From positions 62,001 through 126,000 of the forward strand of contig JADKAM010000005.1 of assembly GCA_016715365.1 (NCBI GenBank): DNA of 64,000 bases, read 5' to 3'. This document shows, piece after piece, positions 25,600 through 34,955 of the stretch. The stretch's first letter is position 1, and each line of letters opens with the position of its first letter. The notes beneath the pieces were generated by a model. That model saw only the letters and a program-made list of their open reading frames with translations. It did not search any database and was not told the DNA's origin. This stretch comes from Chitinophagaceae bacterium. GTDB taxonomy: Bacteria > Bacteroidota > Bacteroidia > Chitinophagales > Chitinophagaceae. Both the position numbers and the translations under genes were made by a program.

Positions 25600-27249
25600 T
25601 TAAATCATTTCACTCTGCAACAACGGATTTTTCACCGCCTCTCTTTTATCAGCAAATGCTTTGGCAGCTTTTATAAAATGCACAAATATGGGTTGTGGAT
25701 TTTCAACCGTGCTTTTCAGTTCGGGGTGATATTGCACACCAATAAAAAACGGATGATCTTTTAATTCCACAATTTCAACCAGTCCGGTTGCTGGGTTTTT
25801 GCCACTTGGTATCAGGCCGGCTTTTTCAAAATCGGCCATGTATTTGTTATTAAATTCCCAACGGTGGCGGTGGCGCTCACTTATTTCGGTGGTACCGTAA
25901 ATATTGTAGGCCAGACTGTCTTTTATTATTTCGCAGGGATAAGCTCCCAACCGCATAGTGCCACCCATGTTCACAATATCTTTTTGTTCTTCCATCAGGT
26001 CAATTACAGGATGGGTAGTAGTTTTGTCCATTTCTGTTGAGTGAGCATCGGTAAGGCCCAGCACATTCCTGGCATATTCAATAACTGCCATCTGCATACC
26101 CAAACAAATACCAAAGAATGGCAGTTTGTTTTCACGGGCATATTTAACCGCAATGATCTTTCCTTCTACACCGCGGTTACCAAAGCCCGGTGCTACCAAA
26201 AGGCCATCCAGGTCTTTTAATTTTTCCTCTACATTTTCATCGGTAATAAATTCGCTGTGCACGTTTACGATCTGTACTTTGCATTCGTTAATAGCACCGG
26301 CATGTATAAAAGATTCCAGGATGGATTTATAGGCATCCTGTAACTCAATATATTTTCCTATCAGACCAATCTTTACTTTGCTCTGCGGATATTTCAGTTT
26401 ATCTAAAAATGCACGCCACTTGGTTAATTCAGGTGCGGCGTAGCCATTGATCTGTAATTTTTTCAACACAATCACATCCAGGCCTTCCTGCAGCATTTTT
26501 AACGGTACTTCGTAAATAGTGCTTGCATCCATGGCCTCTATAACTGCGTTTGGTTTTACGTTGCAGAACAGGGCAATCTTTTTCTTCAGGTCTTCTGTAA
26601 GCGGATGCTCTGTACGGCAAACAATTACGTTAGGATGTACGCCTTCCTGGCTAAGCATACGCACACTGTGCTGTGTTGGTTTTGTTTTTAATTCCTTGGC
26701 TGCTTTTAAATAGGGGATAAGCGTGAGATGCACCACCATGCAATCTTCTTCGGGCAGTTCCCATTGTATCTGGCGCACGGCTTCTACAAACGGCAGACTT
26801 TCAATATCGCCCACGGTACCACCAATTTCAGTAATTACAATATCATATTTTCCGCCCTTGCCCAGCAAAAGCATTCTGTTTTTTATTTCATCTGTAATAT
26901 GTGGAATAACCTGCACGGTTTTTCCCAGGTAATCGCCGGCTCTTTCTTTATTAATTACCGTTTGGTAAATGCGCCCGGTGGTAACATTATTTGCCTGCGA
27001 TGTAGGGATGTTTAAAAAACGTTCGTAATGGCCAAGATCCAGGTCTGTTTCGGCACCATCATCGGTTACAAAACATTCGCCATGTTCGTACGGGTTTAAT
27101 GTACCAGGGTCGATGTTGATGTAAGGATCAAATTTTTGTATGGTTACTTTTAAACCTCTTGCCTGCAGCAGTTTTGCAAGAGAGGCGGCGATGATGCCCT
27201 TACCTAAAGAGGAAGTAACACCACCGGTTACAAAAATGTACTTAGCCAT
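25600..27249 (-). CDS. pyrG: CTP synthase
   Basis: PyrG aminates UTP to CTP using glutamine. The 549-residue protein starts AKYIFVTGGVTSSLGKGIIAASL (synthetase P-loop). It has DPYINIDPGTLNPYEHGECFVTDDGAETDLDLGHYERF, then the EIGGTVGDIESLPF segment. The C-terminal class I glutamine amidotransferase has PFFGICLGMQ with the nucleophile Cys and GVQYHPEL with the catalytic His-Glu. All are intact and the length is normal. The 168 bp between proC and pyrG hold a hairpin directly before the start codon (27250-27297). Confidence 0.97.
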   Translation of the reverse strand: MAKYIFVTGGVTSSLGKGIIAASLAKLLQARGLKVTIQKFDPYINIDPGTLNPYEHGECFVTDDGAETDLDLGHYERFLNIPTSQANNVTTGRIYQTVINKERAGDYLGKTVQVIPHITDEIKNRMLLLGKGGKYDIVITEIGGTVGDIESLPFVEAVRQIQWELPEEDCMVVHLTLIPYLKAAKELKTKPTQHSVRMLSQEGVHPNVIVCRTEHPLTEDLKKKIALFCNVKPNAVIEAMDASTIYEVPLKMLQEGLDVIVLKKLQINGYAAPELTKWRAFLDKLKYPQSKVKIGLIGKYIELQDAYKSILESFIHAGAINECKVQIVNVHSEFITDENVEEKLKDLDGLLVAPGFGNRGVEGKIIAVKYARENKLPFFGICLGMQMAVIEYARNVLGLTDAHSTEMDKTTTHPVIDLMEEQKDIVNMGGTMRLGAYPCEIIKDSLAYNIYGTTEISERHRHRWEFNNKYMADFEKAGLIPSGKNPATGLVEIVELKDHPFFIGVQYHPELKSTVENPQPIFVHFIKAAKAFADKREAVKNPLLQSEMI

Positions 27250-27297
27250 AAAAAATAATTTGCCAACCCTTCCCTTATTTTTTGGGAAAGCAGGTTG
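27250..27297 (-). promoter_or_regulatory. Terminator-like hairpin immediately before the pyrG start
   Basis: On the minus strand, CAACC and TTCCC arms pair with GGGAA and GGTTG around an A-rich loop, with a small internal loop. The tract AAATTATTTTTT then runs into ATG. It could terminate transcripts from proC or attenuate pyrG. Stability is moderate because the stem is interrupted. Confidence 0.45.
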
Positions 27298-27417
27298 CCG
27301 TTAAAAAATATGACCAGAAAAATTTGGGATTAAATCTTGGAGGTCGTGCAAAGATAGGAGGAATATTTGGGGGGATGAAATTTGGAACCGCAATTTTAAG
27401 AAAACTACGAAAAAAAA

Positions 27418-28212
27418 TCAGCCCTTTACTATCTTATTATAACTAGTTGCAATCCCTTTTATCAAGGATGAACTAAAACCCTGGTGCTCCATCTCATTCA
27501 ATCCTGCAATGGTACAACCTTTGGGGGTGGTTACTTTATCAATCTCCTGCTCGGGATGTGTGCCCTTTTGTAATAACAGATCAGCCGCACCTTTTACGGT
27601 TTGTGCTGCAATTAAATTGGCAGTTACCGCATCAAAACCAATTTCAATACCGCCCTGTATGTTGGCACGTATGTAACGCATGGCGTATGCGGTACCGCAG
27701 GCTCCCAGTACGGTGGCGGCGTCCATTAAGTTTTCATTAATCACAACCACTTTACCCAACACGGAAAATAATTCCTTTACATAAGCCGTTTGTTTTTCTG
27801 TTGCGTTGGTAACGCTGATGCAGGTCATACTTTCCTGTATGGCAATGGCTGTATTTGGCATGGCCCTGAAGACCGGTAATTTCTTTTTGATGATGGCTTC
27901 TATATCTTTTATCAGTACACCGGTAACAACCGAAACTACAATATGATTGGGAGTTAGCTCTTTTTTAAAACTGTTCAGCACTTCCGAAACCTGGTAAGGT
28001 TTTACAGCAAGAATTACCAGCTCACTTTGTTTTACTGCTGCAGCATTATCTGATCCTGTGTGTATTCCTTTTGCTTCCAGGTTTTTTAGCGTAGCTGTAT
28101 TTCTTTTGGTAACATGTATATCTGCTGCTTTGCAGAATTTGCTTTTTAGTAACCCTTCTGCAATGGCAGAGCCTAGGTTTCCTCCACCAATGATGGCAAT
28201 TTTATTTTTCAT
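27418..28212 (-). CDS. proC: Pyrroline-5-carboxylate reductase
   Basis: ProC makes the last step to proline, reducing P5C with NAD(P)H. The 264-residue protein begins KIAIIGGGNLGSAIAEGLL (dinucleotide-binding loop). It has LVILAVKPYQVSEVL, VSVVTGVLIKDIE, FRAMPNTAIAIQESMT, GACGTAYAMRYI and the C-terminal dimer signature around VTTPKGCTIAGLNEMEHQGF. It starts 9 bp after the truncated epimerase, so it is in the purL-(hldD)-proC run. Confidence 0.96.
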   Translation of the reverse strand: MKNKIAIIGGGNLGSAIAEGLLKSKFCKAADIHVTKRNTATLKNLEAKGIHTGSDNAAAVKQSELVILAVKPYQVSEVLNSFKKELTPNHIVVSVVTGVLIKDIEAIIKKKLPVFRAMPNTAIAIQESMTCISVTNATEKQTAYVKELFSVLGKVVVINENLMDAATVLGACGTAYAMRYIRANIQGGIEIGFDAVTANLIAAQTVKGAADLLLQKGTHPEQEIDKVTTPKGCTIAGLNEMEHQGFSSSLIKGIATSYNKIVKG

Positions 28213-28221
28213 GAAATGATT

Positions 28222-29142
28222 TTAATAGAAAGCGTTTTGAGAAAGATAATTCCGCACATAATCATCCACACCTTTTTCCAATGAATAAAATTCTTTTGTA
28301 TAACCGGCGGCTTTTAATTTATCCATGCTGGCTTCGGTAAAGTACTGGTATTTATCGCGGATATCTTCGGGCATATCAATAAATTCAATATCGGGCTGCA
28401 AATCAAGCCCCGCAAAAGTTGCTTTTACGAGATCATTAAAACTCCTGGCTTTGCCGGTGCCTAAATTGTAAATAGCAGAAGGGAGAGGTGAGTGGTGAGT
28501 CGTGAGTTCTCCATTCACGACTGACGCCTCACGATTCACGTTCTCCATTAACCAGTAACAAACTTCAAGCACATCTTTTACATAAACAAAATCGCGTAAT
28601 TGCTCACCATCTTCATATCCTGCTTTGTGCGATCTGAACAATTTAACTTTTCCGTTTTCTTTTATCTGGTTAAAAGAATGAAAGATCACACTGGCCATTC
28701 TTGCTTTATGATATTCGTTGGGCCCATAAACATTAAAGAATTTAAGTCCGGCCCAAAAAGGAGGGTGATCTTCCTGGTGCAGCATCCATTTATCAAATTC
28801 ATTTTTTGAAATGCCATATGGATTAAGGGGATGAAGTTGCTCAATAATTTCATGATCGTCATGATAACCCAATTCACCCTCGCCATAGGTTGCTGCAGAT
28901 GATGCATACACCAATGGTATATTATTAATAGTGCAGTAATTCCATATTTTTTGTGAGTACTCAACATTTAAGTGCTGGTGAATGGCATAGTCAAATTCAG
29001 TGGTGTCGGTTCTGGCACCTAAGTGAAAAACAAAATGTACTGCCGGTTTTTCTCTTTGTACCCAATCAAAAAAATCTTCCCGTTCAACCCGTACTAAATA
29101 TTTTTTGTGTAAAAGATTTAATTCTTTCTCATCATCATCATT
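28222..29142 (-). pseudogene. hldD: ADP-glyceromanno-heptose 6-epimerase, N-terminus missing
   Basis: The frame from the purL stop to 28222 encodes an HldD-like short-chain epimerase from about residue 30 onward: EKELNLLHKKYLVRVEREDFFDWV, FHLGARTDTTEFDYAIH, YASSAATYGEGELGY, the catalytic NPYGISKNEFDKW and FFNVYGPNEYHK. The first strand and GxxGxxG NAD-binding loop are absent. Upstream in the same frame is a TAA that is also the purL stop, with no ATG, GTG or TTG before the LVYASS block. Translation from the first internal start codon would give a non-functional piece of about 230 residues. It also carries an in-frame palindromic insertion (28487-28547). HldD normally makes the inner-core heptose of lipopolysaccharide. 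Confidence 0.85.
28487..28547. repeat. Palindromic repeat inserted in frame in the epimerase gene
   Basis: GTGAGTCGTGA (28495-28505) pairs with TCACGATTCAC (28529-28539, one mismatch) or with TCACGACTGAC (28515-28525, one mismatch). GTTCTCCATT occurs twice. The encoded stretch NREASVVNGELTTHHSPLP has no counterpart that I know in HldD proteins and sits between LMEN and IYNLGTGKA, which are normally near each other. Confidence 0.75.
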
Positions 29143-31386
29143 TTATAAAGCTGCCAAAGCATGCTCACTCTCATGTCCGGCCAGTAAATTAGCAATGGCA
29201 TTTTCGTATTTCTCTTTCCAGTCAGTTACAGTACCCCAATCGGACTCATTAACTTTTATATTACCTGAAGTAACTTTACCTAAATAAGTAACCGTCATTT
29301 CCATCTTCTCTAAAAGCATATTAAAATCATCCCTGTTTTCTTTTGAAACAGAAATCACCACACGGCTCTGCGCTTCGCCAAACCAGTAAGCATCGCTTCT
29401 GATATCATCAGCATGTGCTTCCACCTCAAAACCAAGATTACGGTTAAAGCAACTTTCAATTAATGTAACAAACAATCCACCTTCACTCACATCATGTGCT
29501 GAGTTTACCAGTTTTTTATGGATCATTTTACTTACTTCCTGTTGTACTTCAAATTCTTCATTCAAATCAAAATAGGGGCAAGGTGAAAATTCTACGCCAT
29601 GAATTTTATGTAAATATTCCGATGAGTTGATATCATTACGTTGTGTACCTACCAAATAAATTTCATCATCTTCCTGCTTAAAATCCATGGTCATTTTATC
29701 GGCAACATTATCCAGTACACCCACCATACCAATGGTTGGTGTTGGGTATACAGCACCATCGGGCCCCTGGTTGTAAAAACTAACATTACCGCCGGTTACA
29801 GGTGTATCAAATTTTATACAGGCTTCGCCCATGCCTTTAATGGCATGTACAAACTGATAGTACACTTCCGGGTCAAAAGGGTTACCAAAATTTAAACAGT
29901 TGGTAACGCCTAACGGTTGGCCGCCGCTGCAAACAATATTACGTGCCGCTTCTGCAACAGCTATCATGGCGCCTTTGTAAGGATCGGCAAAAACATAGCG
30001 GCTGTTACAATCTGTTGTTAAAGCCAGGGCCTTGTTGGTTGGCTTTGCTAAAACGATGGCCGCATCACTGGGTGCGTTGGTGCTGACATTGCCGGTGCCA
30101 ACCATGCTGTCGTACTGCACATAGATCCATTTTTTGCTGGCAATATTTGGTATCTGTATTATTTGCTCTGCAACAGATTTCAGATCTGTTGGCACAGCAA
30201 TCGTTGCAGGATCAAATGCTTTTATTGTTGAAAAATATTTTGGTTCGCTGTAAGGCCTGTCGTTTTGCGGAGCACCGCCACCGAGTACCAGTTCATAAGC
30301 AGGTAAGGTAGCTTCTAAATTTCCATGCATGTAAAATTGTAACATGCCATCATCGGTTACTTCACCAATTTCGCTGCAGGGCAGATCCCATTTTTCAAAA
30401 ACAGCTTGTATTAAATGTTCTTTTCCTTTTTCGGCAACCAGCAACATTCTTTCCTGGCTTTCGCTCAGCAGCAGTTCCCAGGGCTTCATATCTTTTTGGC
30501 GGGTTGGTACTTTATCTAAATCAATACGCATTCCGGCCTCGCCTTTGGCACTCATTTCGGATGTGGAGCAAATGATTCCTGCTGCACCCATATCCTGCAT
30601 ACCTACTACAGCACCTGTTTGTATCACTTCAAGGCATGCTTCTAATAATTTTTTTTCCTGGAAAGGATCGCCCACCTGCACGGCTGGTAAATCTTCGGCA
30701 CTATCAGCCGTAATATCTGCCGATGCAAAGCTGGCACCGCCAATTCCGTCTTTACCGGTTGCACTGCCTACAAAAAAAACAGGATTGCCTTTTACATTAC
30801 CCGAAGTTGCAGAAACGGTTCCGCCATTCTTCAGGATACCAACACTCATAGCATTCACCAGCGGATTGGTATGATAACATTCTTCAAAATACACCTCGCC
30901 GCCAACTGTTGGTACACCAAAACAATTGCCATAATGGCCAATACCATGCACTACACCCGCCAGTAAATGTTGTGTTTTTGCTTCGGTTAATTTTCCAAAG
31001 CGTAAAGAGTTTAAGGAAGCAATGGGCCTGGCACCCATGGTGAAAATATCACGGTTGATACCACCAACACCCGTTGCTGCACCCTGGAAAGGTTCAATAG
31101 CCGATGGGTGATTATGTGATTCAATTTTAAAAACAACACCGTAGCCATCGCCAATATCCATCAATCCCGCATTTTCTTCACCGGCTTTTACCAGCATCTT
31201 TTTTCCATCACGGGGCAAAGTTTTTAACCACTTGATTGAATTCTTGTAACTGCAATGCTCACTCCACATGGCGCTGAATGAACATAGCTCGTTAAAATTG
31301 GGGGTTCGGCCAAGTTTTTCTTTTATCAGTTCAAATTCTTCGGCTGTTAATCTTAGTTGCTCGGCTGTTTTTACTGTTATTTCCAT
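29143..31386 (-). CDS. purL: Phosphoribosylformylglycinamidine synthase, small-type PurL
   Basis: PurL makes FGAM in purine synthesis; this is the short form that needs PurS and PurQ. ATG 31386 (MEITVKTAEQLRLTAEEF) is preferred because a -7 element (31417-31424) lies just upstream of it, which excludes the earlier ATG. The 747-residue protein has LGRTPNFNELCSFSAMWSEHCSYKNS, the FKIESHNHPSAIEPFQGAATGVGGI ATP loop and GDPFQEKKLLEA in the first half. The second-half repeat has ALTTDCNSRYVFADPYKGAMIAVAEAARN and DTPVTGGNVSFYNQ. The end AALAAL* looks natural. A truncated hldD follows directly in the same frame. Confidence 0.96.
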   Translation of the reverse strand: MEITVKTAEQLRLTAEEFELIKEKLGRTPNFNELCSFSAMWSEHCSYKNSIKWLKTLPRDGKKMLVKAGEENAGLMDIGDGYGVVFKIESHNHPSAIEPFQGAATGVGGINRDIFTMGARPIASLNSLRFGKLTEAKTQHLLAGVVHGIGHYGNCFGVPTVGGEVYFEECYHTNPLVNAMSVGILKNGGTVSATSGNVKGNPVFFVGSATGKDGIGGASFASADITADSAEDLPAVQVGDPFQEKKLLEACLEVIQTGAVVGMQDMGAAGIICSTSEMSAKGEAGMRIDLDKVPTRQKDMKPWELLLSESQERMLLVAEKGKEHLIQAVFEKWDLPCSEIGEVTDDGMLQFYMHGNLEATLPAYELVLGGGAPQNDRPYSEPKYFSTIKAFDPATIAVPTDLKSVAEQIIQIPNIASKKWIYVQYDSMVGTGNVSTNAPSDAAIVLAKPTNKALALTTDCNSRYVFADPYKGAMIAVAEAARNIVCSGGQPLGVTNCLNFGNPFDPEVYYQFVHAIKGMGEACIKFDTPVTGGNVSFYNQGPDGAVYPTPTIGMVGVLDNVADKMTMDFKQEDDEIYLVGTQRNDINSSEYLHKIHGVEFSPCPYFDLNEEFEVQQEVSKMIHKKLVNSAHDVSEGGLFVTLIESCFNRNLGFEVEAHADDIRSDAYWFGEAQSRVVISVSKENRDDFNMLLEKMEMTVTYLGKVTSGNIKVNESDWGTVTDWKEKYENAIANLLAGHESEHALAAL

Positions 31387-31416
31387 AAATGTTTGATGAA
31401 AGGCTGTGATGAAATG

Positions 31417-31424
31417 CAAAGGTA
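31417..31424 (-). promoter_or_regulatory. -7 promoter element of purL (TACCTTTG)
   Basis: On the minus strand the bases read TACCTTTG, a full match to TAnnTTTG, 31 bp upstream of ATG 31386. The expected leader would be about 20-25 nt. No obvious TTTG is seen at -33. Confidence 0.5.
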
Positions 31425-31499
31425 ACATCTGGCGGTCTTTTATCCTGATGGGCGAAAGCAAATATTTTAACTATCTTCCCACACCGAAAATTTATTCAG

Positions 31500-32774
31500 T
31501 TGAATTACCTCTTATTTGCCTTTTACCTGGTTATTTTATGCTCACTGATTTTGCGTGTGCCTTTCATTAAAAATGCTGGTATCAGGCCGGGTGTTTTGTT
31601 AAGTCTTTTTCTGCTTAAAATACTTGCCGGTATTGCCATAGGCTGGATAGCCATTCACATTTACGGTCCAGGAAATGATTATTGGGATACCAATGATTAT
31701 GCCCTGGAAGAATATCAACTTTTACAAACAAATCCCGTTAAATACCTCATCAATATTTTTACTTCCCATTACCAGGGTGGTTATAGTGGTATGTTCAGTT
31801 CGGGCAATTCTTACTGGAACGACCTGAAAGGGAATATTGTTATCAAACTGGTTTCTGTGTTCAATATTTTCAGCCGGGGCGATTATTATATCAACAGCCT
31901 GTTTTTTAATTTCATCATTTTCTTTGGGCATGTAATGTTATACAGGCTGTTCATTAAAATTTATCCCGGCAGTCAGGTATGGGTTATCATGGGGTGCTTT
32001 CTACTGCCTTCTACCCTTTACTTTTCATCTGGCATCCATAAAGACGGTCTGGTGCTTTTATTGATGGCTGTTGTTATCTACGGTGTTTATCAATCACTAT
32101 CTAAAAACAGAATTAGTATAAAACGTTTATTATTTATACTGGCCGGTTTAATCTTGCTTTTTTTAGTACGGAATTTTATTTTGCTGGCTTTGCTGCCGGC
32201 TTTATTTGCCTGGATACTGGCGGCTAAAACCAAATGGAACACTGCGTTGGTTTTTATCTCGGTTTATCTTTTAGGTGGCCTGGCATTTTTTAATATCAAC
32301 GCTGTTATTACAAAAATAAACCCGCCGGATATCATTGTAAAAAAGCAGGAAGCTTATAAAAGCCTGCCCATTGCAGCAACTCAAATAGAACTGGCTGCAT
32401 TACAACCGACTGTTAAAAGCTTTGCATCCAATATTCCACAGGCATTGGGACATGTTTTGTTCCTCCCTTATCCCGGGCAACAACCGGTAAAATCGCTTTT
32501 GCCTTTTAGCTTCGAATTATACTTTTACCTGTTTTTGTTGTTACTGTTGTTCTTTTTCAAAAAGAAGGATAACCTGCCGGCTGATAAACTACTCATGTTC
32601 TTTACTCTATTTTTTATCCTTACTGTATTCCTGTTTATCGGATATATCGTACCCAATATCGGTTCATTAATAAGGTATAGGAGCCTTTACCTGCCATTTA
32701 TTATCACCCCGGTCTTATGCTCTTTAAATTGGGGAAAAGATGAGAGGGAGATTTGTTATTTAAAAATAATATAA
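31500..32774 (+). CDS. Polytopic membrane protein, EpsG/O-antigen-polymerase-like; TTG start
   Basis: This 424-residue protein has about ten hydrophobic segments and one large loop. The frame opens after TGA at 31446 and offers no ATG at the N-terminus, so TTG 31500 (MNYLLFAFYLVILCSLIL) is the best start. The block YFSSGIHKDGLVLLLMAVVIYGV, ending a loop and entering a membrane segment, resembles the S-G-x-x-K-D-G motif of EpsG-like polysaccharide polymerases and related envelope proteins. That assignment is a suggestion; no glycosyltransferase genes are nearby. It diverges from purL across 113 bp. Confidence 0.75.
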   Translation: MNYLLFAFYLVILCSLILRVPFIKNAGIRPGVLLSLFLLKILAGIAIGWIAIHIYGPGNDYWDTNDYALEEYQLLQTNPVKYLINIFTSHYQGGYSGMFSSGNSYWNDLKGNIVIKLVSVFNIFSRGDYYINSLFFNFIIFFGHVMLYRLFIKIYPGSQVWVIMGCFLLPSTLYFSSGIHKDGLVLLLMAVVIYGVYQSLSKNRISIKRLLFILAGLILLFLVRNFILLALLPALFAWILAAKTKWNTALVFISVYLLGGLAFFNINAVITKINPPDIIVKKQEAYKSLPIAATQIELAALQPTVKSFASNIPQALGHVLFLPYPGQQPVKSLLPFSFELYFYLFLLLLLFFFKKKDNLPADKLLMFFTLFFILTVFLFIGYIVPNIGSLIRYRSLYLPFIITPVLCSLNWGKDEREICYLKII

Positions 32775-32879
32775 TATAAATTATTTTTCCACATTCCTGT
32801 ATTTTTTGAGGGATAACCCGGAAATTTATTGTTTTAAAGAAGGATTTAATGTTTTTTTGCAGCTTAAACTTTACAAAAC

Positions 32880-34955
32880 ATGGAATCTTTAAGATTTAAA
32901 GCATTAGACAATCTGAGTAATGGTCTTCCAAAAGTTAAGGTAGAAGGCTCACAAAAAATAACTGCCATCTTTAATGAAAATGTATTTACACTGGAAACTG
33001 CCCGTAAATACTTAAGCGACGAAGCTTTTAAAAGCCTGAAAGCTTCTGTTAAAGGCGGGAAAAAAATTGACCGTAACATGGGCTCTCAAATTGCCAACGG
33101 CATCAGGGCCTGGGCAGAGGAAAAAGGCGTTACACATTTTACACATTGGTTTCAACCGCTTACCGGTTTATCGGCCGAAAAACACGATTCGTTTTTTACA
33201 TTAAAATCTGATGGTACGCCTATTGAAGAATTTGAAGGCGCTGCTTTAATTCAACAGGAGCCTGATGCTTCTTCTTTCCCCAATGGTGGTTTAAGGGCAA
33301 CTTTTGAAGCCCGTGGTTACACAGCCTGGGATCCCTCTTCTCCTGCATTCATCATGGAAATAGGGCAGGGAAAAACTTTATGCATTCCAACCATCTTCAT
33401 TTCTTATACCGGCGAATCTTTAGATACAAAAACCCCTTTGCTGAAAGCATTGGTTGCTTTAGACAAAGCTGCTGTAGATGTTTGCCAGTACTTTGATAAA
33501 AATGTTACCAAGGTTACCGCCACTTTAGGATGGGAGCAGGAATATTTTGTGGTTGATGCCGGTTTGGCAAATGCCCGTCCTGATCTGGTTTTAACCGGCC
33601 GTACCGTTTACGGACATGCGCCTGCAAAAGGACAACAATTAGACGATCATTATTTTGGTGCGATACCTGAGCGTGTATATGCTTACATGCGTGATTTTGA
33701 ACAGGAGAGTTACAAACTGGGTATTCCCATTCGTACACGCCACAATGAAGTTGCACCTGCACAGTTTGAGTGTGCGCCTATTTTTGAAGAAACCAACCTG
33801 GCTGTAGATCACAACACCCTGTTGATGGATATAATGGAACGTGTTGCAAAGCGTCATGGTCTTAAATGCCTGTTGCACGAAAAACCATTTGCCGGCATCA
33901 ACGGAAGTGGTAAACATAATAACTGGAGTCTGGCAACCGATACCGGAGTTAATTTATTAGCACCCGGCAAAACGCCCAAGACAAACCTGATGTTCCTTGC
34001 TTTCTTTGTTAACTCCATTAAAGCGGTGCATGATTATGCCGATCTGTTAAGAGCATCTATTGCCAGCGCCGGTAACGATCATCGCCTGGGTGCCAACGAA
34101 GCACCGCCTGCAATTATTTCTATCTTCATCGGTAAATATTTAACCGAGGTTTTAAACCAGGTAGAGACAAGGGTTTCGGATAAATTTGACGAACAGGATG
34201 AAGCGATGCTGAAACTGGATATTCACAAGAGTATTCCGGAACTGATGCTGGATAATACTGACCGAAACCGTACTTCGCCTTTTGCATTTACAGGAAATAA
34301 ATTCGAGTTCCGTGCAGTAGGTTCATCTGCCAACTGCGCCAATGCTATGACTGCTTTGAACGCAATTATGGCTGATACTTTAAAAAGTTTTAAAACGGAC
34401 GTAGATGCTTTAATTGAGAAAGGAGAGAAGAAAGAAGTGGCCATCATGCAGATCATTCAAAAATATATTGTTGAGAGCAAATCTGTTTTGTTTGAAGGAG
34501 ATGGCTACAGCGAAGAGTGGGCTAAAGAAGCTGAAAAGCGTGGTTTACCAAATGTAAAAACAACGCCATTGGCTTTGGATGCATATGTTACCGATAAAGT
34601 AAAACATTTGTTCAGCAGCAATGAGATTTATAATCATCCTGAACTGGAAGCCCGCCATGAAATTATGCTGGAAGCTTACATTAAAAAAGTACAGATTGAA
34701 GCAAGGGTGATGGGAGACCTGGCAACAACATTCATTTTGCCTTCGGCTGTAAAATATCAGAATGTATTGATCAAAAATATTCTTGGTTTAAAAGAAGCCG
34801 GACTTGCTGAAACAGCTTATGCCAATCAAAAGCAGGTGCTTGAAGCAATCAGCAATCATATCAATATCGTTAGCGATCATGTAGAAAAGATGATTGAAGC
34901 AAGAAAGAAAGCCAATGAGTTAACCGATACCCGTGAAATGGCTATTGCTTATTGA
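32880..34955 (+). CDS. glnN: Glutamine synthetase type III, stopped early by an in-frame TGA
   Basis: GSIII makes glutamine from glutamate, ammonia and ATP; it is the long form typical of Bacteroidota. The 691-residue product has GSQIANGIRAWAEEKGVTHFTHWFQPLTG, ATLGWEQEYFVVD, RTRHNEVAPAQFE and HEKPFAGINGSGKHNNWSL, with the nucleotide and metal residues in place. It ends ..ELTDTREMAIAY at TGA 34953-34955. The next 39 codons stay open in the same frame to TAG 35073-35075 and read DHVKGKYFGVIRYNVDKLELLVDD..LPKYREILFLR, the normal GSIII C-terminus. One base therefore removes the last 40 residues, which help oligomer contacts in this family. Confidence 0.92.
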   Translation: MESLRFKALDNLSNGLPKVKVEGSQKITAIFNENVFTLETARKYLSDEAFKSLKASVKGGKKIDRNMGSQIANGIRAWAEEKGVTHFTHWFQPLTGLSAEKHDSFFTLKSDGTPIEEFEGAALIQQEPDASSFPNGGLRATFEARGYTAWDPSSPAFIMEIGQGKTLCIPTIFISYTGESLDTKTPLLKALVALDKAAVDVCQYFDKNVTKVTATLGWEQEYFVVDAGLANARPDLVLTGRTVYGHAPAKGQQLDDHYFGAIPERVYAYMRDFEQESYKLGIPIRTRHNEVAPAQFECAPIFEETNLAVDHNTLLMDIMERVAKRHGLKCLLHEKPFAGINGSGKHNNWSLATDTGVNLLAPGKTPKTNLMFLAFFVNSIKAVHDYADLLRASIASAGNDHRLGANEAPPAIISIFIGKYLTEVLNQVETRVSDKFDEQDEAMLKLDIHKSIPELMLDNTDRNRTSPFAFTGNKFEFRAVGSSANCANAMTALNAIMADTLKSFKTDVDALIEKGEKKEVAIMQIIQKYIVESKSVLFEGDGYSEEWAKEAEKRGLPNVKTTPLALDAYVTDKVKHLFSSNEIYNHPELEARHEIMLEAYIKKVQIEARVMGDLATTFILPSAVKYQNVLIKNILGLKEAGLAETAYANQKQVLEAISNHINIVSDHVEKMIEARKKANELTDTREMAIAY

